Source of the DNA: Clostridium sp. | GTDB taxonomy: Bacteria > Cyanobacteriota > Vampirovibrionia > Gastranaerophilales > Gastranaerophilaceae | Reading direction: 5' to 3' | Length of the DNA: 64,000 bases | NCBI GenBank assembly: GCA_018362895.1 | Contig: JAHALR010000010.1 | Span: 1 to 64,000 of the forward strand | In this document: positions 54,012 through 63,469 of the stretch, piece by piece | Layout of the letters: each line of letters begins with the position of its first letter | How positions within the stretch are numbered: the stretch's first letter is position 1 | The notes under the pieces: generated by a model | Database searches by the model: none | The model's input: the letters and a program-made list of their open reading frames with translations, nothing else | What the model was told of the DNA's origin: nothing | Translations under genes and position numbers: made by a program

Positions 54012-54643
54012 TGATCTCTAGAGTTTTTTCAAATGATGTAGTAACAAAATATGGAAATAAATTTTTAAACAGCAAGGCTTTGAAAAAACTTTGCAGCGAA
54101 AGAGCAGGTGATGCTGCTGCAACTATTGCATTGCTCTCAACAACAACAAAAGACCTCGTTAATTGTATTTACTATACAAAACAAAGTCTTGATAATGAAA
54201 AAATTCCTGAAGAAAAAAGAAAATTTGTTGCTGCTATTGATTTAGCAAACGGTTTTTTGAATGTTACCACTCAATTAACATTGGGTATGTATATTAAAAA
54301 TAAAGCTCCTGCTTTATTTGACTTTATAGTCAAAAAGTTTGGCACAAAACTGGCTCCCGATGCTCTTGGTCTTGCTAAAAACGGATTTAATATCTTGACT
54401 ACTCTTGTTTTTGCTCAAATCATTCTCAAGAGAGTTTTGACTCCGTTTGCTGCTACTCCAATTGCTCATTATCTTAAAGAATATGCAGAAAAGAAGGCTG
54501 TTAAAACTCAGGGTATTGACAAAACACCTGCAAATTTAGATAATAAACTGCAAGATAAAAATCAAGAACCATCACCGGCACTTATGCAAGTACCAAGCAA
54601 GTCATTTACAAGTTTTGAAAAAATGTTAAATACAAATAAATAA
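54011..54643 (+). CDS. Membrane-associated protein of unknown function, second of three
   Basis: 210 residues. Hydrophobic segments AATIALLSTTTKDLVNC, GFLNVTTQLTLGMYI and FNILTTLVFAQIILKRVL suggest membrane insertion; the C-terminal 50 residues are polar (KTQGIDKTPANLDNK). AAAAAGGAGG lies before ATG 54011, which overlaps the upstream stop, so the two are translationally coupled and probably interact. Family not recognised. Confidence 0.75.
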   Translation: MISRVFSNDVVTKYGNKFLNSKALKKLCSERAGDAAATIALLSTTTKDLVNCIYYTKQSLDNEKIPEEKRKFVAAIDLANGFLNVTTQLTLGMYIKNKAPALFDFIVKKFGTKLAPDALGLAKNGFNILTTLVFAQIILKRVLTPFAATPIAHYLKEYAEKKAVKTQGIDKTPANLDNKLQDKNQEPSPALMQVPSKSFTSFEKMLNTNK

Positions 54644-54669
54644 TAGGTTTATTAAGAAAGGAAGTATAT

Positions 54670-55296
54670 ATGCCAATTTCCCCTATACGCTATTCACCGA
54701 TTTATAATACTTTACCTCAAAGCCATAATAAATCTCAAAGACCTCTTTCTTTTGGAAAACTGCTTGAGGAGGATATTTTTAAAAAGTCTCTTGAGGAAAG
54801 TGAAGATTACACAGGAAAAGAAAAAAAGAAGGCCTTGGAAATTGTAGAAAAAATGAAAGAATTTCTGGAAGATCCTAAATTTGATATGGTATACTCTTGT
54901 TTTTGTGTAGAAAAAGCGAACAGTACAAATGGTAAAGATGAAGATTCTGTTTGTTATGTTGTAACTAAAGGAGAGATTGATCCTGAAAATGGTAAATTGG
55001 GTGTTCCTGATGATCCTGAGGCTCTTAAGAATCATAGAATTAATGTGATTTATTTAGATGATGTTCTTGATCCTAAAGCTGAAGACAGTGTTGATGACAT
55101 TGTTTATAATTTGAAACGTTTTACAAGAAGCAGAGGTATAGATACTGCTGAAGAAAGCTTAGCTTTATCAAGAGAAAAATCTCTTATGGACTCAATGATG
55201 ATAGATGATTTACCGCCTTCTCGTTGGCCAAAAGAGCCTGAAGAACCTTTTGATCCATTTTCTAATCCGTCTTATTTAGATTGTTGGCTTCCGTAG
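54670..55296 (+). CDS. Acidic soluble protein of unknown function, third of three
   Basis: 208 residues, strongly acidic. The N-terminus reads NKSQRPLSFGKLLEED, with the Phe-Gly motif shared by several proteins here, followed by a helical charged segment (YTGKEKKKALEIVEKMKEFL) and a conserved-looking CFCVEKANSTNGKDEDS. There is no signal peptide. AAAGGAAG precedes ATG 54670. The last 35 bases overlap the convergent permease gene. It likely belongs to the transcript starting at 52464. Confidence 0.75.
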   Translation: MPISPIRYSPIYNTLPQSHNKSQRPLSFGKLLEEDIFKKSLEESEDYTGKEKKKALEIVEKMKEFLEDPKFDMVYSCFCVEKANSTNGKDEDSVCYVVTKGEIDPENGKLGVPDDPEALKNHRINVIYLDDVLDPKAEDSVDDIVYNLKRFTRSRGIDTAEESLALSREKSLMDSMMIDDLPPSRWPKEPEEPFDPFSNPSYLDCWLP

Positions 55297-56641
55297 TTTT
55301 ATTCCAAATATGAAATACCGGTATACCGGCGATTGTGATTAACAATCCCGGTATTGTGTATAATGGCTTATAAATTGAAAGGCAGATTACAATATAACTG
55401 GCTAAAATTAAGAACGTTATCGGGAAAAAATTATTTATTCTGAATTTTTTATTTGTATTTGGAAATTTTTTTCTGTATACAAATACACCTGCTGTAACGA
55501 GTATATAAAATATTAATGAAGCATAGATTACAAAATCCAGAAGTTCAGAATAGTTTCCCCATAATATCAAAATACATATCCATAAACATTGTGCCCACAG
55601 TGAATTAACCGGAACTTTTGTTTTTCTGTTTATCAAAGCCAACGGTCTGAAAAATGCTTTGTCTTTTGCCATTTTATAGTAAACTCTTGAGCCAGTGAGT
55701 ATCATTCCATTTGCACAACCAAATGCTGATATCATAATAATTATTGCAATTATGTCTTTGCCTATCGTACCGAATATTTCGGCAATTGTTCTGGCTGCGA
55801 CTATATCTTGGGGTGCAGTTTTTATAGATTCTAAAGGCAATACACCAAGATAGATAAAATTCATTAGAAGATAAAGCGAAACAACAAGAAAGACGCCACT
55901 AATCATTGCCTTGGGTATATTTTTTTTAGGATTTTTGACTTCTCCTGCAATAAATGTGATATTATTCCAAGTTATAGAGGCAAATAATGCACCTACGATT
56001 GCTACTGCTATGATATTTATAGTTTCGAAACCTAACGCAATAGGCATTTGAATATTTTGAACCAGAGTGTGTGAATTGAAGCCAAAAATTAAGCCTATTA
56101 TAACAATCGCAGCAAGAGACAGAACTTTGGTAGCAGTGAATATATTCTGTGTTATTACTCCATATTTTATTCCTCTGGAATTTAAGAAGCTGAGAAAAAT
56201 TACTGTGCATATTGCGAAGACCTGTTGTGTGGAGAGTTTTAAAAGACCTAGATTAAACAAAATATTTTCCGAACTGATTGTCGGAACTAAAATACCGAAA
56301 AACTTTGAGAATGCAACACATACTGCGGCAATTGTTCCTGTTTGAATTACAAGGAACAATGTCCATCCGTATAAAAATGCTATTTTTTCATTGAATATTT
56401 TTTTTAAATATACATATTGTCCGCCTTCATCTGTAATATTCGACGCCAATTCGCATAAAGATAGTCCCCCGCAAAGCGTAATGAATCCGGCTATTATCCA
56501 TACAATTATTAATAATAGACCGGAATTTACCTGTCTTGATATGTCTGCTGAAACAATAAATATTCCGCATCCTATCATTGACCCTGCTACAATTGATATT
56601 GCATCTGGGAGTGATAATGTTCTTTTTAAATCTTGACTCAT
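55262..56641 (-). CDS. APC-family amino acid permease
   Basis: 459 residues with about twelve TM helices. The first helix has the unwound glycine motif SIVAGSMIGCGIFIVSADI, and TM6 has FASITWNNITFIAGEVKNPKKNIPKAM, which is typical of the AdiC/LAT-like branch of the APC superfamily. The exchanged substrate is probably a neutral or basic amino acid or its decarboxylation product. No decarboxylase gene is adjacent. ATG 56641 has no clear ribosome site. Confidence 0.9.
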   Translation of the reverse strand: MSQDLKRTLSLPDAISIVAGSMIGCGIFIVSADISRQVNSGLLLIIVWIIAGFITLCGGLSLCELASNITDEGGQYVYLKKIFNEKIAFLYGWTLFLVIQTGTIAAVCVAFSKFFGILVPTISSENILFNLGLLKLSTQQVFAICTVIFLSFLNSRGIKYGVITQNIFTATKVLSLAAIVIIGLIFGFNSHTLVQNIQMPIALGFETINIIAVAIVGALFASITWNNITFIAGEVKNPKKNIPKAMISGVFLVVSLYLLMNFIYLGVLPLESIKTAPQDIVAARTIAEIFGTIGKDIIAIIIMISAFGCANGMILTGSRVYYKMAKDKAFFRPLALINRKTKVPVNSLWAQCLWICILILWGNYSELLDFVIYASLIFYILVTAGVFVYRKKFPNTNKKFRINNFFPITFLILASYIVICLSIYKPLYTIPGLLITIAGIPVFHIWNKTTEANNLNKTD

Positions 56642-56722
56642 ATTTTTAGATTAATATAAAAAAATTTTCTTAACAAATTTTCTTAGCATACTTTTTATAT
56701 TATATTTATTTCAGGAGGAATT

Positions 56723-57913
56723 ATGTTTGAGATTATTTTTGACTCGTTGCCGAACAGATTGCTTTTAAAGTCATTAGAAAACAAAAAAATCTTTTTTTAT
56801 GGTGCAGGTCAATTGGCTGAGGAGATGTTTAATATTGTTGATTTTTCAAAATCAGAAATAATAGGTATTTCTGATAAACGTTTCACAGAACATAAGCCTG
56901 AAAATTTTTGCAGTGTCAGAACATACAATACAGATGAAATTTCCGATTTGGATTTTGATGTCTTTTTTATAAGTGTTTTGCAGGCGAAAAAATTGAAGAA
57001 ATGTTTAATGCAAGAAGAATTTTATAAACTTCTTCAAAAGAAAAAATGTGTAATCAGATATTTCAATATTTTTAGTTATATTTTTAAAGAAAAATTTGGA
57101 CAAAAATCTGATGATAGATGTATTTTTTGTTCACATACAGGAATGAGGGAATTTTGTGCAAATATTGCGCCGTTTTTATCTTATTTAATGTTTGATAATA
57201 AAGAAAAAAAAACAAAACTATTGTATTGTCCTCATTGTTCGGTTTCTTATTTTAAATTGCGTCCTAATGAAGAACAGGTTGCAAAGTACTATAAAGATAG
57301 AACTACTGACAACTTTATAAAGCTAAGACAGAAGTTTGAACCTTTTATTATGGAGGTTTTAGATAAGCATCCTTCTTATGATTTAAGGTTAAATCAAATA
57401 AAGAAATGTCTTGAACCTATTGGAAGAATCTTTAATGATTCAGATGATCTTCTTGATTATGGAGGCAATGCTTTGTTTTTGAGAGATTTATATCCGAATG
57501 CAAATAAATTTTCTTTGGATAAAACACACAATGAGGCTCAAAACGATGTTAATGTTATTAATTCATTGTCTGAGGTTAAAGAAAAATTTTCATTTATTAT
57601 GTCTACACAGGTATTTGAACATTTGTCCTATCCTGCTGATGTTCTGTCAACACTTCATTCGAGTTTAAAGAAAGATGGATTTCTTTATATTTCAGTACCC
57701 GATGAATCCGGGTTTAATAATGATAATTCTTTTTTCAATAGGATTTTGGGTAAAACTAATTTGGTTATGCATGAGCATATAAATATATATAATCCAAAGT
57801 CTTTGAAGATGCTGTTTGAAAAATGCGGATTTGAAGTAATAAAATGTAAATCAGTTGCATTGAAAAATTATCTTTATAAAGGTTATATTTATGTTCTTGC
57901 AAGGAAAATTTGA
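56723..57913 (+). CDS. SAM-dependent methyltransferase with N-terminal nucleotide-sugar-type Rossmann unit
   Basis: 396 residues. An N-terminal Rossmann-like part (KIFFYGAGQLAEEM ... IIGISDKRF, about 22-55) resembles the unit found in capsule proteins. A four-Cys zinc site (CIFCSHTG about 132, YCPHCSVSYF about 172) follows, then a class I methyltransferase domain (LLDYGGNALFLRDLYP, FIMSTQVFEHLSYPADVLS, GFLYISVPDES). This layout matches C-methyltransferase-like proteins of surface-sugar loci. AGGAGGAATT precedes the ATG. Confidence 0.8.
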   Translation: MFEIIFDSLPNRLLLKSLENKKIFFYGAGQLAEEMFNIVDFSKSEIIGISDKRFTEHKPENFCSVRTYNTDEISDLDFDVFFISVLQAKKLKKCLMQEEFYKLLQKKKCVIRYFNIFSYIFKEKFGQKSDDRCIFCSHTGMREFCANIAPFLSYLMFDNKEKKTKLLYCPHCSVSYFKLRPNEEQVAKYYKDRTTDNFIKLRQKFEPFIMEVLDKHPSYDLRLNQIKKCLEPIGRIFNDSDDLLDYGGNALFLRDLYPNANKFSLDKTHNEAQNDVNVINSLSEVKEKFSFIMSTQVFEHLSYPADVLSTLHSSLKKDGFLYISVPDESGFNNDNSFFNRILGKTNLVMHEHINIYNPKSLKMLFEKCGFEVIKCKSVALKNYLYKGYIYVLARKI

Positions 57914-57979
57914 ATTTTTTGTCTTTTTGGATGGAATGTGTTTATAGTTTGGATAGTATCTTCAGGTTAACTTTTATTT

Positions 57980-58498
57980 ATGCAGCGTTTATTTCTAAAA
58001 ACAGACAGACTTTTGCTTAGATATATCTCTCAAGATGATTTTAATGAGATTAAATCTATGTTGCAAGATAATGAAGTTATGTATGCGTGGGAACATGATT
58101 TTTCAAATCAAGATGTTCAGGCATGGATTGATCGTAATTTAAAAAGTTATGCTGAATATAATCTTGGCTTTTTTCTTTTGGAACAAAAATTTACGGGTGA
58201 AATTATTGGTCAGGCTGCCCTTGAGCCGGATACAATAAATGGACAAAAATATTATGAAATCGGTTACATATTAAAGAAAGACTATTGGCATAGCGGTTAT
58301 GCCTATGAAGCTGCAAAACATTTAATAGATTATGCTTTTAATTCTTTAAATTTAAAAGAAGTTATTTTTGAGATACGCCCTAACAATTTGTCGTCAAGAA
58401 AAGTTGCAGAAAAACTTAATGCTAAAATTTCAGGAGAATTTTTTAAAAAAGTAAATAGCAGACAAATGCTACACTTAATTTATAAATTAAGCAGATAA
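57980..58498 (+). CDS. GNAT N-acetyltransferase (RimJ/RimL type)
   Basis: 172 residues. LKTDRLLLRYISQDDFNEI opens the fold, IGYILKKDYWHSGYAYEAAKHLI is the acetyl-CoA-binding region and VIFEIRPNNLSSRKVAEKLNAKI the conserved closing motif. Family members acetylate ribosomal protein N-termini, antibiotics or small molecules; the substrate here is unknown. Ribosome site weak. Confidence 0.88.
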   Translation: MQRLFLKTDRLLLRYISQDDFNEIKSMLQDNEVMYAWEHDFSNQDVQAWIDRNLKSYAEYNLGFFLLEQKFTGEIIGQAALEPDTINGQKYYEIGYILKKDYWHSGYAYEAAKHLIDYAFNSLNLKEVIFEIRPNNLSSRKVAEKLNAKISGEFFKKVNSRQMLHLIYKLSR

Positions 58499-58556
58499 TT
58501 ATAGTCCCCTTACTATAATAGAATTGTGCTAATATATAAATCAATAAGGAAAATTT

Positions 58557-59951
58557 ATGACAAAAGCAATATTAATAGGGGCTGGTTTTTCATGTGATTT
58601 GGGAATGCCTTCTGCTGCACAATTATCTAATACATTTTTTACATATTTTAATTATGAAAAAGTTAATAACGATATAATTCCACAAATAGAACACTTTAAA
58701 CCATATGGTAAGGATATTGATTTGTCTGCTGAAGCTTTTGATGATATTCTAGAAGTTTTCAAAAATAATAAAGAAGAAAATTATGAAAACTTTATTAAGC
58801 AGATAGAACAGTTAGAATATAAGAGATTTAGTAAAAATTACACAAGAACTATTCAATATTTTATTTCAATATTATACGATACTATTTACAACCTTTTTCT
58901 AAGGTTTCATATAAGTCAATACCCGATTTATTCAATCATGAAAAGTACATATTCATGTTTAAAAGATTATTTGTCTAAAGAAGAAACTTGGATTTTATCA
59001 TTAAATCATGATTTAATGATTGAATTTTTAGCTCTTGACTATAAAATACCTCTAAAAGTTGGAGCATCAGAAGAACAAAATTATTTATTAGACAATGAGA
59101 AAAATAAGGATAAAATAATAACTTTCAATAAATTAAGTAGAGATAATTATGAAATTGATAAAATGGATTTTTTTAAAAATGAATATGGTATAAATCTTAT
59201 CAAATTACATGGTGGGTTAAATGAATTTTCATTTGGTGATAATGGGAATTTTAATTATGGTAAGAATTTACTATATGCAAACTTTAAAAATTGTAAACAT
59301 TCAGAGGATTACAACTTATTAATTCATAAAATCAACAATGATATGACCTATTATGTCAATGGTAGAAATGTACCAATAATGAAAGAAATTGCAGCTCCGT
59401 ATATCGATAAAGATTCTTTTGAATTATTAAGAAAATCAATGCTTACAGGTGGTAGAAAATTTTCTTCTACTTTGGGGGATGATTCAGGAACATCTATGTA
59501 TTTATTTAGAGAGGTGTTATCTAGGATTGAAACATTAGATATTATCGGTTATGGATTTAACGATATTCATATAAATGATCGAATCGATCAAGCTATGATA
59601 TTAAATCCAAGCTTAAAATTAAATATTGCAAGATTTGCAAATACACAAATCCCTCACACTATTGAAAGACACAATCATGATAAACGAATCAATTATTCTT
59701 ATGGATTTAGAACTCCTCATTTATTACATTATATGGTAACTAATACACAAAAGCATCCAGAAGAAGAAAAATTGAAAGATTTTCTTAAAATTTCAAATTC
59801 TCAAGAAGCGTTTAAAACATTTTTAGATAAATACCTTGTTTCAGGTGAAATGGATGAAGCGATATTAAAATATACACTGGATGCTTTTGAAATAATGCAA
59901 AAAACGAAAGCTAGTTCAGTTTCAAAATACACTTCAAATAATGTTCATTGA
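58557..59951 (+). CDS. SIR2-like protein, candidate NADase of anti-phage defence
   Basis: 464 residues. AILIGAGFSCDLGMPSAAQL (nucleotide-binding glycine motif), WILSLNHDLMIEFLAL, LIKLHGGLNEFSF and LDIIGYGFNDIHINDRID follow the order of SIR2_2-type domains used as NAD-degrading effectors in several defence systems. An AbiH-like classification is the alternative. AAGGAAAATTT before ATG 58557 is a good ribosome site. The 3' end joins a truncated primase relic, marking a recombination boundary, and codon use is more AT-rich than in the housekeeping genes. Confidence 0.75.
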   Translation: MTKAILIGAGFSCDLGMPSAAQLSNTFFTYFNYEKVNNDIIPQIEHFKPYGKDIDLSAEAFDDILEVFKNNKEENYENFIKQIEQLEYKRFSKNYTRTIQYFISILYDTIYNLFLRFHISQYPIYSIMKSTYSCLKDYLSKEETWILSLNHDLMIEFLALDYKIPLKVGASEEQNYLLDNEKNKDKIITFNKLSRDNYEIDKMDFFKNEYGINLIKLHGGLNEFSFGDNGNFNYGKNLLYANFKNCKHSEDYNLLIHKINNDMTYYVNGRNVPIMKEIAAPYIDKDSFELLRKSMLTGGRKFSSTLGDDSGTSMYLFREVLSRIETLDIIGYGFNDIHINDRIDQAMILNPSLKLNIARFANTQIPHTIERHNHDKRINYSYGFRTPHLLHYMVTNTQKHPEEEKLKDFLKISNSQEAFKTFLDKYLVSGEMDEAILKYTLDAFEIMQKTKASSVSKYTSNNVH

Positions 59952-60794
59952 AATCTTTGCAGCAGCAGCTTAGACGGATGTTTTCGAATGGGTATTTTGC
60001 AAGAATTTTATCTGCGATAGGTATTGAAGCTTCGTCATTATCTACAAAAAGTTAGTGTTTTTGTACTTTTCAAACTCTATTCGATTGATGTATTTAGGCA
60101 AAGAATTTATGCCGTTTGTCGGTGTTACAATGTGATATTTGCTTGATTGTCCTTTTTCGTTTAAGTGCTGCCACAAGGTATAAGCATCCAAGTAGCTCTC
60201 AACGATACACAATATTTCTGTATTTTTTGTATAAGGATTTACTGCAGAAAGATTATTCGGAGAGCCTTTTGAACTACAAATTTCTTTCCTGGAAAAATTT
60301 CTTGGTCTAAGTTCATAACCTAATATATCCATGCCGGAATCTGTTCTATATCCGTAACTTGGAAACACCCATTTGTCATCTTGCCAACTAAAACCTATAT
60401 TCATAAATTCAACAGTCTTTTTTGTGATGCCACGCTTTTGATAAATCTGCTTCAGCAGTTCTTCATTCCCCAGTAAATAATCATTACGGACATCAAAAGA
60501 AAGAGCATAATATAACTGAACTTCAGGGGCTAAGGGCTGTACATCGTCTTAATATTCATAATATGATGGTTGGCTTAAACTTCTTAACTTTGGATTACTC
60601 ATAATTTGTTTGAAAATCATTTTTGAATGTTCGGGATTTGCAAAACAATGTAATATACCTTTTCGTTCATTGAATTTTAAGTTATCTCTGCCGGTATCTT
60701 TACAGTATGGACATTGAAAGATGAATTCATCTCACTGAACTTTATTAAGATATGGCATTAAGTAATATAGAACTTGTCCGATATGCAATCTCAT
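59945..60794 (-). pseudogene. Wrecked phage/plasmid-type primase (CHC2 zinc finger plus TOPRIM)
   Basis: From ATG 60794, with GGAGG in front, the frame reads MRLHIGQVLYYLMPYLNKVQ then a TGA stop, DEFIFQCPYCKDTG and HCFANPEHS (CHC2 zinc finger), a TAA after PSYYEY, then intact sequence through DILGYELRPRN and the TOPRIM strand ILCIVESYLDAYTLW. A frameshift after YKNTNFL splits off FVDNDEASIPIADKI (TOPRIM DxD) and CKDFNEH, where the gene is cut by the end of the SIR2-like gene. Two stops, one frameshift and a lost C-terminus show decay. It is a remnant of a mobile element. Confidence 0.75.
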
Positions 60795-60810
60795 TAAAAA
60801 TCCTCCGTTA

Positions 60811-61113
60811 ATGTTGTATGATGAAGATGTTTCGATAATTACTTTAAATTTTCTTGAAAAAATGAAAAAGAAACATGAAAAGGAACTTGTGATAAATACT
60901 TACAACATAATTAAAAATTATACAAATTATGTGGAAAAAGAAATTGAATTATATAAAAGAGATAAAAATGGTTTGAGTGCTATTGATAGAGTTTTAAACC
61001 GTGAACAATATGCAATAGATAATTACAAATCCATATTAAAAATTTTAAATGTTACAAGTGAAATAGTCCCAGATATTATTTCTATTTATGTAACAAAAAT
61101 AAGGACATATTAA
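60811..61113 (+). CDS. Small helical protein of unknown function
   Basis: 100 residues, all helical, with a Lys/Glu-rich segment (FLEKMKKKHEKELVINTYNIIKNY) and SAIDRVLNREQYAIDNYKSIL. It diverges from the primase relic, so 16 bases separate the two starts. No strong ribosome site. It probably came with the mobile segment. Family not recognised. Confidence 0.5.
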   Translation: MLYDEDVSIITLNFLEKMKKKHEKELVINTYNIIKNYTNYVEKEIELYKRDKNGLSAIDRVLNREQYAIDNYKSILKILNVTSEIVPDIISIYVTKIRTY

Positions 61114-61210
61114 AAATAAAACAAATATTAAAATGCTTTCAATCAATGAGCTAGAACAATATATTAATAATCTGTAAAATTATGAAAAGATATTCTCAGT
61201 CCCCACGTAG

Positions 61211-61222
61211 TCCCCATGGGGA
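61211..61222. repeat. 12-bp palindrome TCCCCATGGGGA near tRNA-Ser
   Basis: A perfect GC-rich dyad in an otherwise AT-rich gap (61114-61270), preceded by a near repeat GTCCCCACGTAGTCCCC. It lies about 80 bases from the 3' end of tRNA-Ser, where integrated elements usually have recombination or regulatory sites. Nothing else was seen in this gap. Confidence 0.35.
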
Positions 61223-61270
61223 TATGGGATGTATATTTACGGAAATTGTTATATGCCTAAAATATACTAA

Positions 61271-61294
61271 AAAGCCACCTTGAAAGGTGGCTTT
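61271..61294 (-). terminator. Terminator of tRNA-Ser
   Basis: AAAGCCACCT and AGGTGGCTTT form a ten-base perfect stem with loop TGAA, followed on the minus strand by TTAGTATATT. It lies seven bases past the tRNA. Confidence 0.88.
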
Positions 61295-61301
61295 AAAATT
61301 A

Positions 61302-61388
61302 GGAGGAGGTGGGATTCGAACCCACGGTACGCTACAAACGTACGACAGTTTTCAAGACTGCTCCAATCAACCGCTCTGGCACTCCTCC
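61302..61388 (-). tRNA. tRNA-Ser (UGA anticodon)
   Basis: An 87-nt cloverleaf on the minus strand. Acceptor GGAGGAG pairs with CTCCTCC, the anticodon loop is CTTGAAA in stem CAGT...ACTG (anticodon TGA), a long variable arm (GTACG...CGTAC) marks a class II serine tRNA, and the T-loop is GGGTTCGAATCCC. The 3' CCA is not encoded. Confidence 0.96.
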
Positions 61389-61536
61389 AATGAGTTAAGA
61401 TTTTGTATTGATTAGAGTAAGATTATATTAATAAAAAAATAATAAATTGTAAAGCGTTTATTTATAAAAAAATTTCTGTTGCATGAAAAAATTTATATGC
61501 TATAAATAAAGTATAGTTAAATAATTTATCAAAAAT

Positions 61537-61610
<74 letters not shown>

Positions 61611-61616
61611 AATATT

Positions 61617-61647
61617 AAAAAGATAGGAGCATACCCTATCTTTTTTG
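61617..61647 (+). terminator. Terminator of tRNA-Arg
   Basis: AAAAAGATAGG and CCTATCTTTTTT form a stem with a short loop, seven bases past the tRNA, with a T-run. Confidence 0.88.
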
Positions 61648-61672
61648 TTTAATTTATTTTGTGAGGCAATAT

Positions 61673-63292
61673 ATGTTTAATGTAGTTACTTTTGAATATT
61701 CGCAGGATAAATTTGATAGTTGGGATATATTATTTGATTATCATTGTGTCTATATATTGGAAAATGGAAAAGATGCTTATATTGGGGAATCTAATGATTA
61801 TATAAGGAGAGCAAAAGAGCATAATAAAAAATCTATTAAAAACAAATTAAAAAAGTACAATTTTAAAAGAATGCACGTAATTTCAGGAAAATTATCCGAA
61901 GAAACTCCTTCAAAACATTATGAAAACTTACTTATAAAGCTTATGAAGGTGGATAAAAAATTCAATATAGTAAATGATAAAGATGGTGAGAGACCCCATT
62001 ATTTCAGAAAAAATGAATTTGAACTTTATTTTGATGAACTTTGGCATAAGTTAGAAAAGATAGGATTAGTTAAGACTAAAGACTTTAAATTAATTATCAA
62101 TTCAAGTTCATATAAATATTCACCATATACCATTTTAACTAACCAACAATATAATGCTCTAACAAGTATTGTTCACACAATTGATTCAGAAGAAACTCAA
62201 GCACATAAAAAAGATTTTTTTAACAGACCGATTTTCATAAATGGTGATGCTGGAACAGGCAAAACAGTAGTAGCTACATCTTTATTCTATTATTTAAAAA
62301 ATAACGAACGCTATAAAGATAAAAAAATAGCTATTGTATACGCCAACCCCTCTACTAGAGCAGAAATACAAGAAGTGTTTATGAACATTAAAGGATTAAG
62401 CGCAAAGGATGTCATATCTCCGGTAGATGTTACGAAGGAACATTTTGATATTTTAATATGTGATGAAGCACAAAGATTAAGGCATAATAAAAATTTAGGA
62501 TTGTTTAGCAAAAACTTTAAAAAAAGTAATACTAGACTAGGATTTGATGATAAACATGATGAACTTGATTGGATTTTAAAAAATTCCGATTGTCAGGTTT
62601 TATTTTATGACGAAAAACAAATAACTAGCCCGTCTGATATTCCTGAAAAAAAATTTAAGGAAAGGCTTAACTATAAAAAACGTGGTATACGTCCTATAAA
62701 ACTTGTTGAGCAGATGCGTATAAGAGCTGGCAATGATTATGTTCCTTATATATATAATATATTAAACCAAAATATAAATGAGGCAAAAACTTTTGACAAT
62801 TATGAGTTCAAACTCTTTAAATCATTTAAGGAGATGGCTAAACTTATAGCTCAAAAAGAAGATAGCACAGGACTTAGCAGATATTGTGCAGGCTATGATT
62901 GGAAGTGGAGAGCAAAAGAGGATAAGACATTAGCAGATTTTACTTTGGATGGTATAGATATACAGTGGAATAAACAGACAAGCGGATGGCTGAGAAATGT
63001 TGAAGCTATTAAGGAAATGGGTAGTATATACACTTTGTCCGGGTTAGATTTAAATTATACTGCGGTTGTTATAGGACCAAGCCTTTATTTTGATAAAATT
63101 GATAATAAAATAAAAATAGACAAAAACAAATTTTTTGACAGCAAATTAAAAAAAGGCGTGAGCGATGATGAATTACTAAGGTATGTTCTAAATACATATG
63201 CTGTTTTCCTTACACGGGGGATAAAGGGGACATATGTATATGTTTGTGATGATAATCTAAGAGATTACTTTAGTAAATATATTCCTTATTAA
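61673..63292 (+). CDS. GIY-YIG nuclease fused to DUF2075 (Schlafen-type) helicase
   Basis: 539 residues. The N-terminal GIY-YIG nuclease (about 20-100) has HCVYILENGKDAYIGESNDYIRRAKEH. A superfamily 1-type P-loop ATPase follows: Walker A FINGDAGTGKTVVATSLFY (about 186), Walker B LICDEAQRLRH (about 262), VEQMRIRAGNDY and, at the end, LTRGIKGTYVYVCDD (motif VI-like). The second half is the DUF2075 domain. Nuclease-helicase fusions of this type are common in defence islands. ATG 61673 with GAGG is preferred to GTG 61661. It starts 63 bases after tRNA-Arg, a classical insertion site. Confidence 0.9.
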   Translation: MFNVVTFEYSQDKFDSWDILFDYHCVYILENGKDAYIGESNDYIRRAKEHNKKSIKNKLKKYNFKRMHVISGKLSEETPSKHYENLLIKLMKVDKKFNIVNDKDGERPHYFRKNEFELYFDELWHKLEKIGLVKTKDFKLIINSSSYKYSPYTILTNQQYNALTSIVHTIDSEETQAHKKDFFNRPIFINGDAGTGKTVVATSLFYYLKNNERYKDKKIAIVYANPSTRAEIQEVFMNIKGLSAKDVISPVDVTKEHFDILICDEAQRLRHNKNLGLFSKNFKKSNTRLGFDDKHDELDWILKNSDCQVLFYDEKQITSPSDIPEKKFKERLNYKKRGIRPIKLVEQMRIRAGNDYVPYIYNILNQNINEAKTFDNYEFKLFKSFKEMAKLIAQKEDSTGLSRYCAGYDWKWRAKEDKTLADFTLDGIDIQWNKQTSGWLRNVEAIKEMGSIYTLSGLDLNYTAVVIGPSLYFDKIDNKIKIDKNKFFDSKLKKGVSDDELLRYVLNTYAVFLTRGIKGTYVYVCDDNLRDYFSKYIPY

Positions 63293-63469
63293 AAAACATA
63301 CTGATTTGCAAATAATACACCTCCGAAAGATGCAAAGTCTATATTTTAAATAAATTAGCGTTATAGGTATTAATATATCATCCGTGTGACCTCTGCTTGT
63401 GGATAATATAATATTTTTTTTTAATTATTAATATGATTCTATTGTTGTTTATAACATTAGGATTATTTT

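Noticed and set aside
61199..61222. Possible CRISPR-like repeat from GTCCCC copies
   Set aside because: Only two short copies with no regular spacing or spacers; no CRISPR array occurs in the window.
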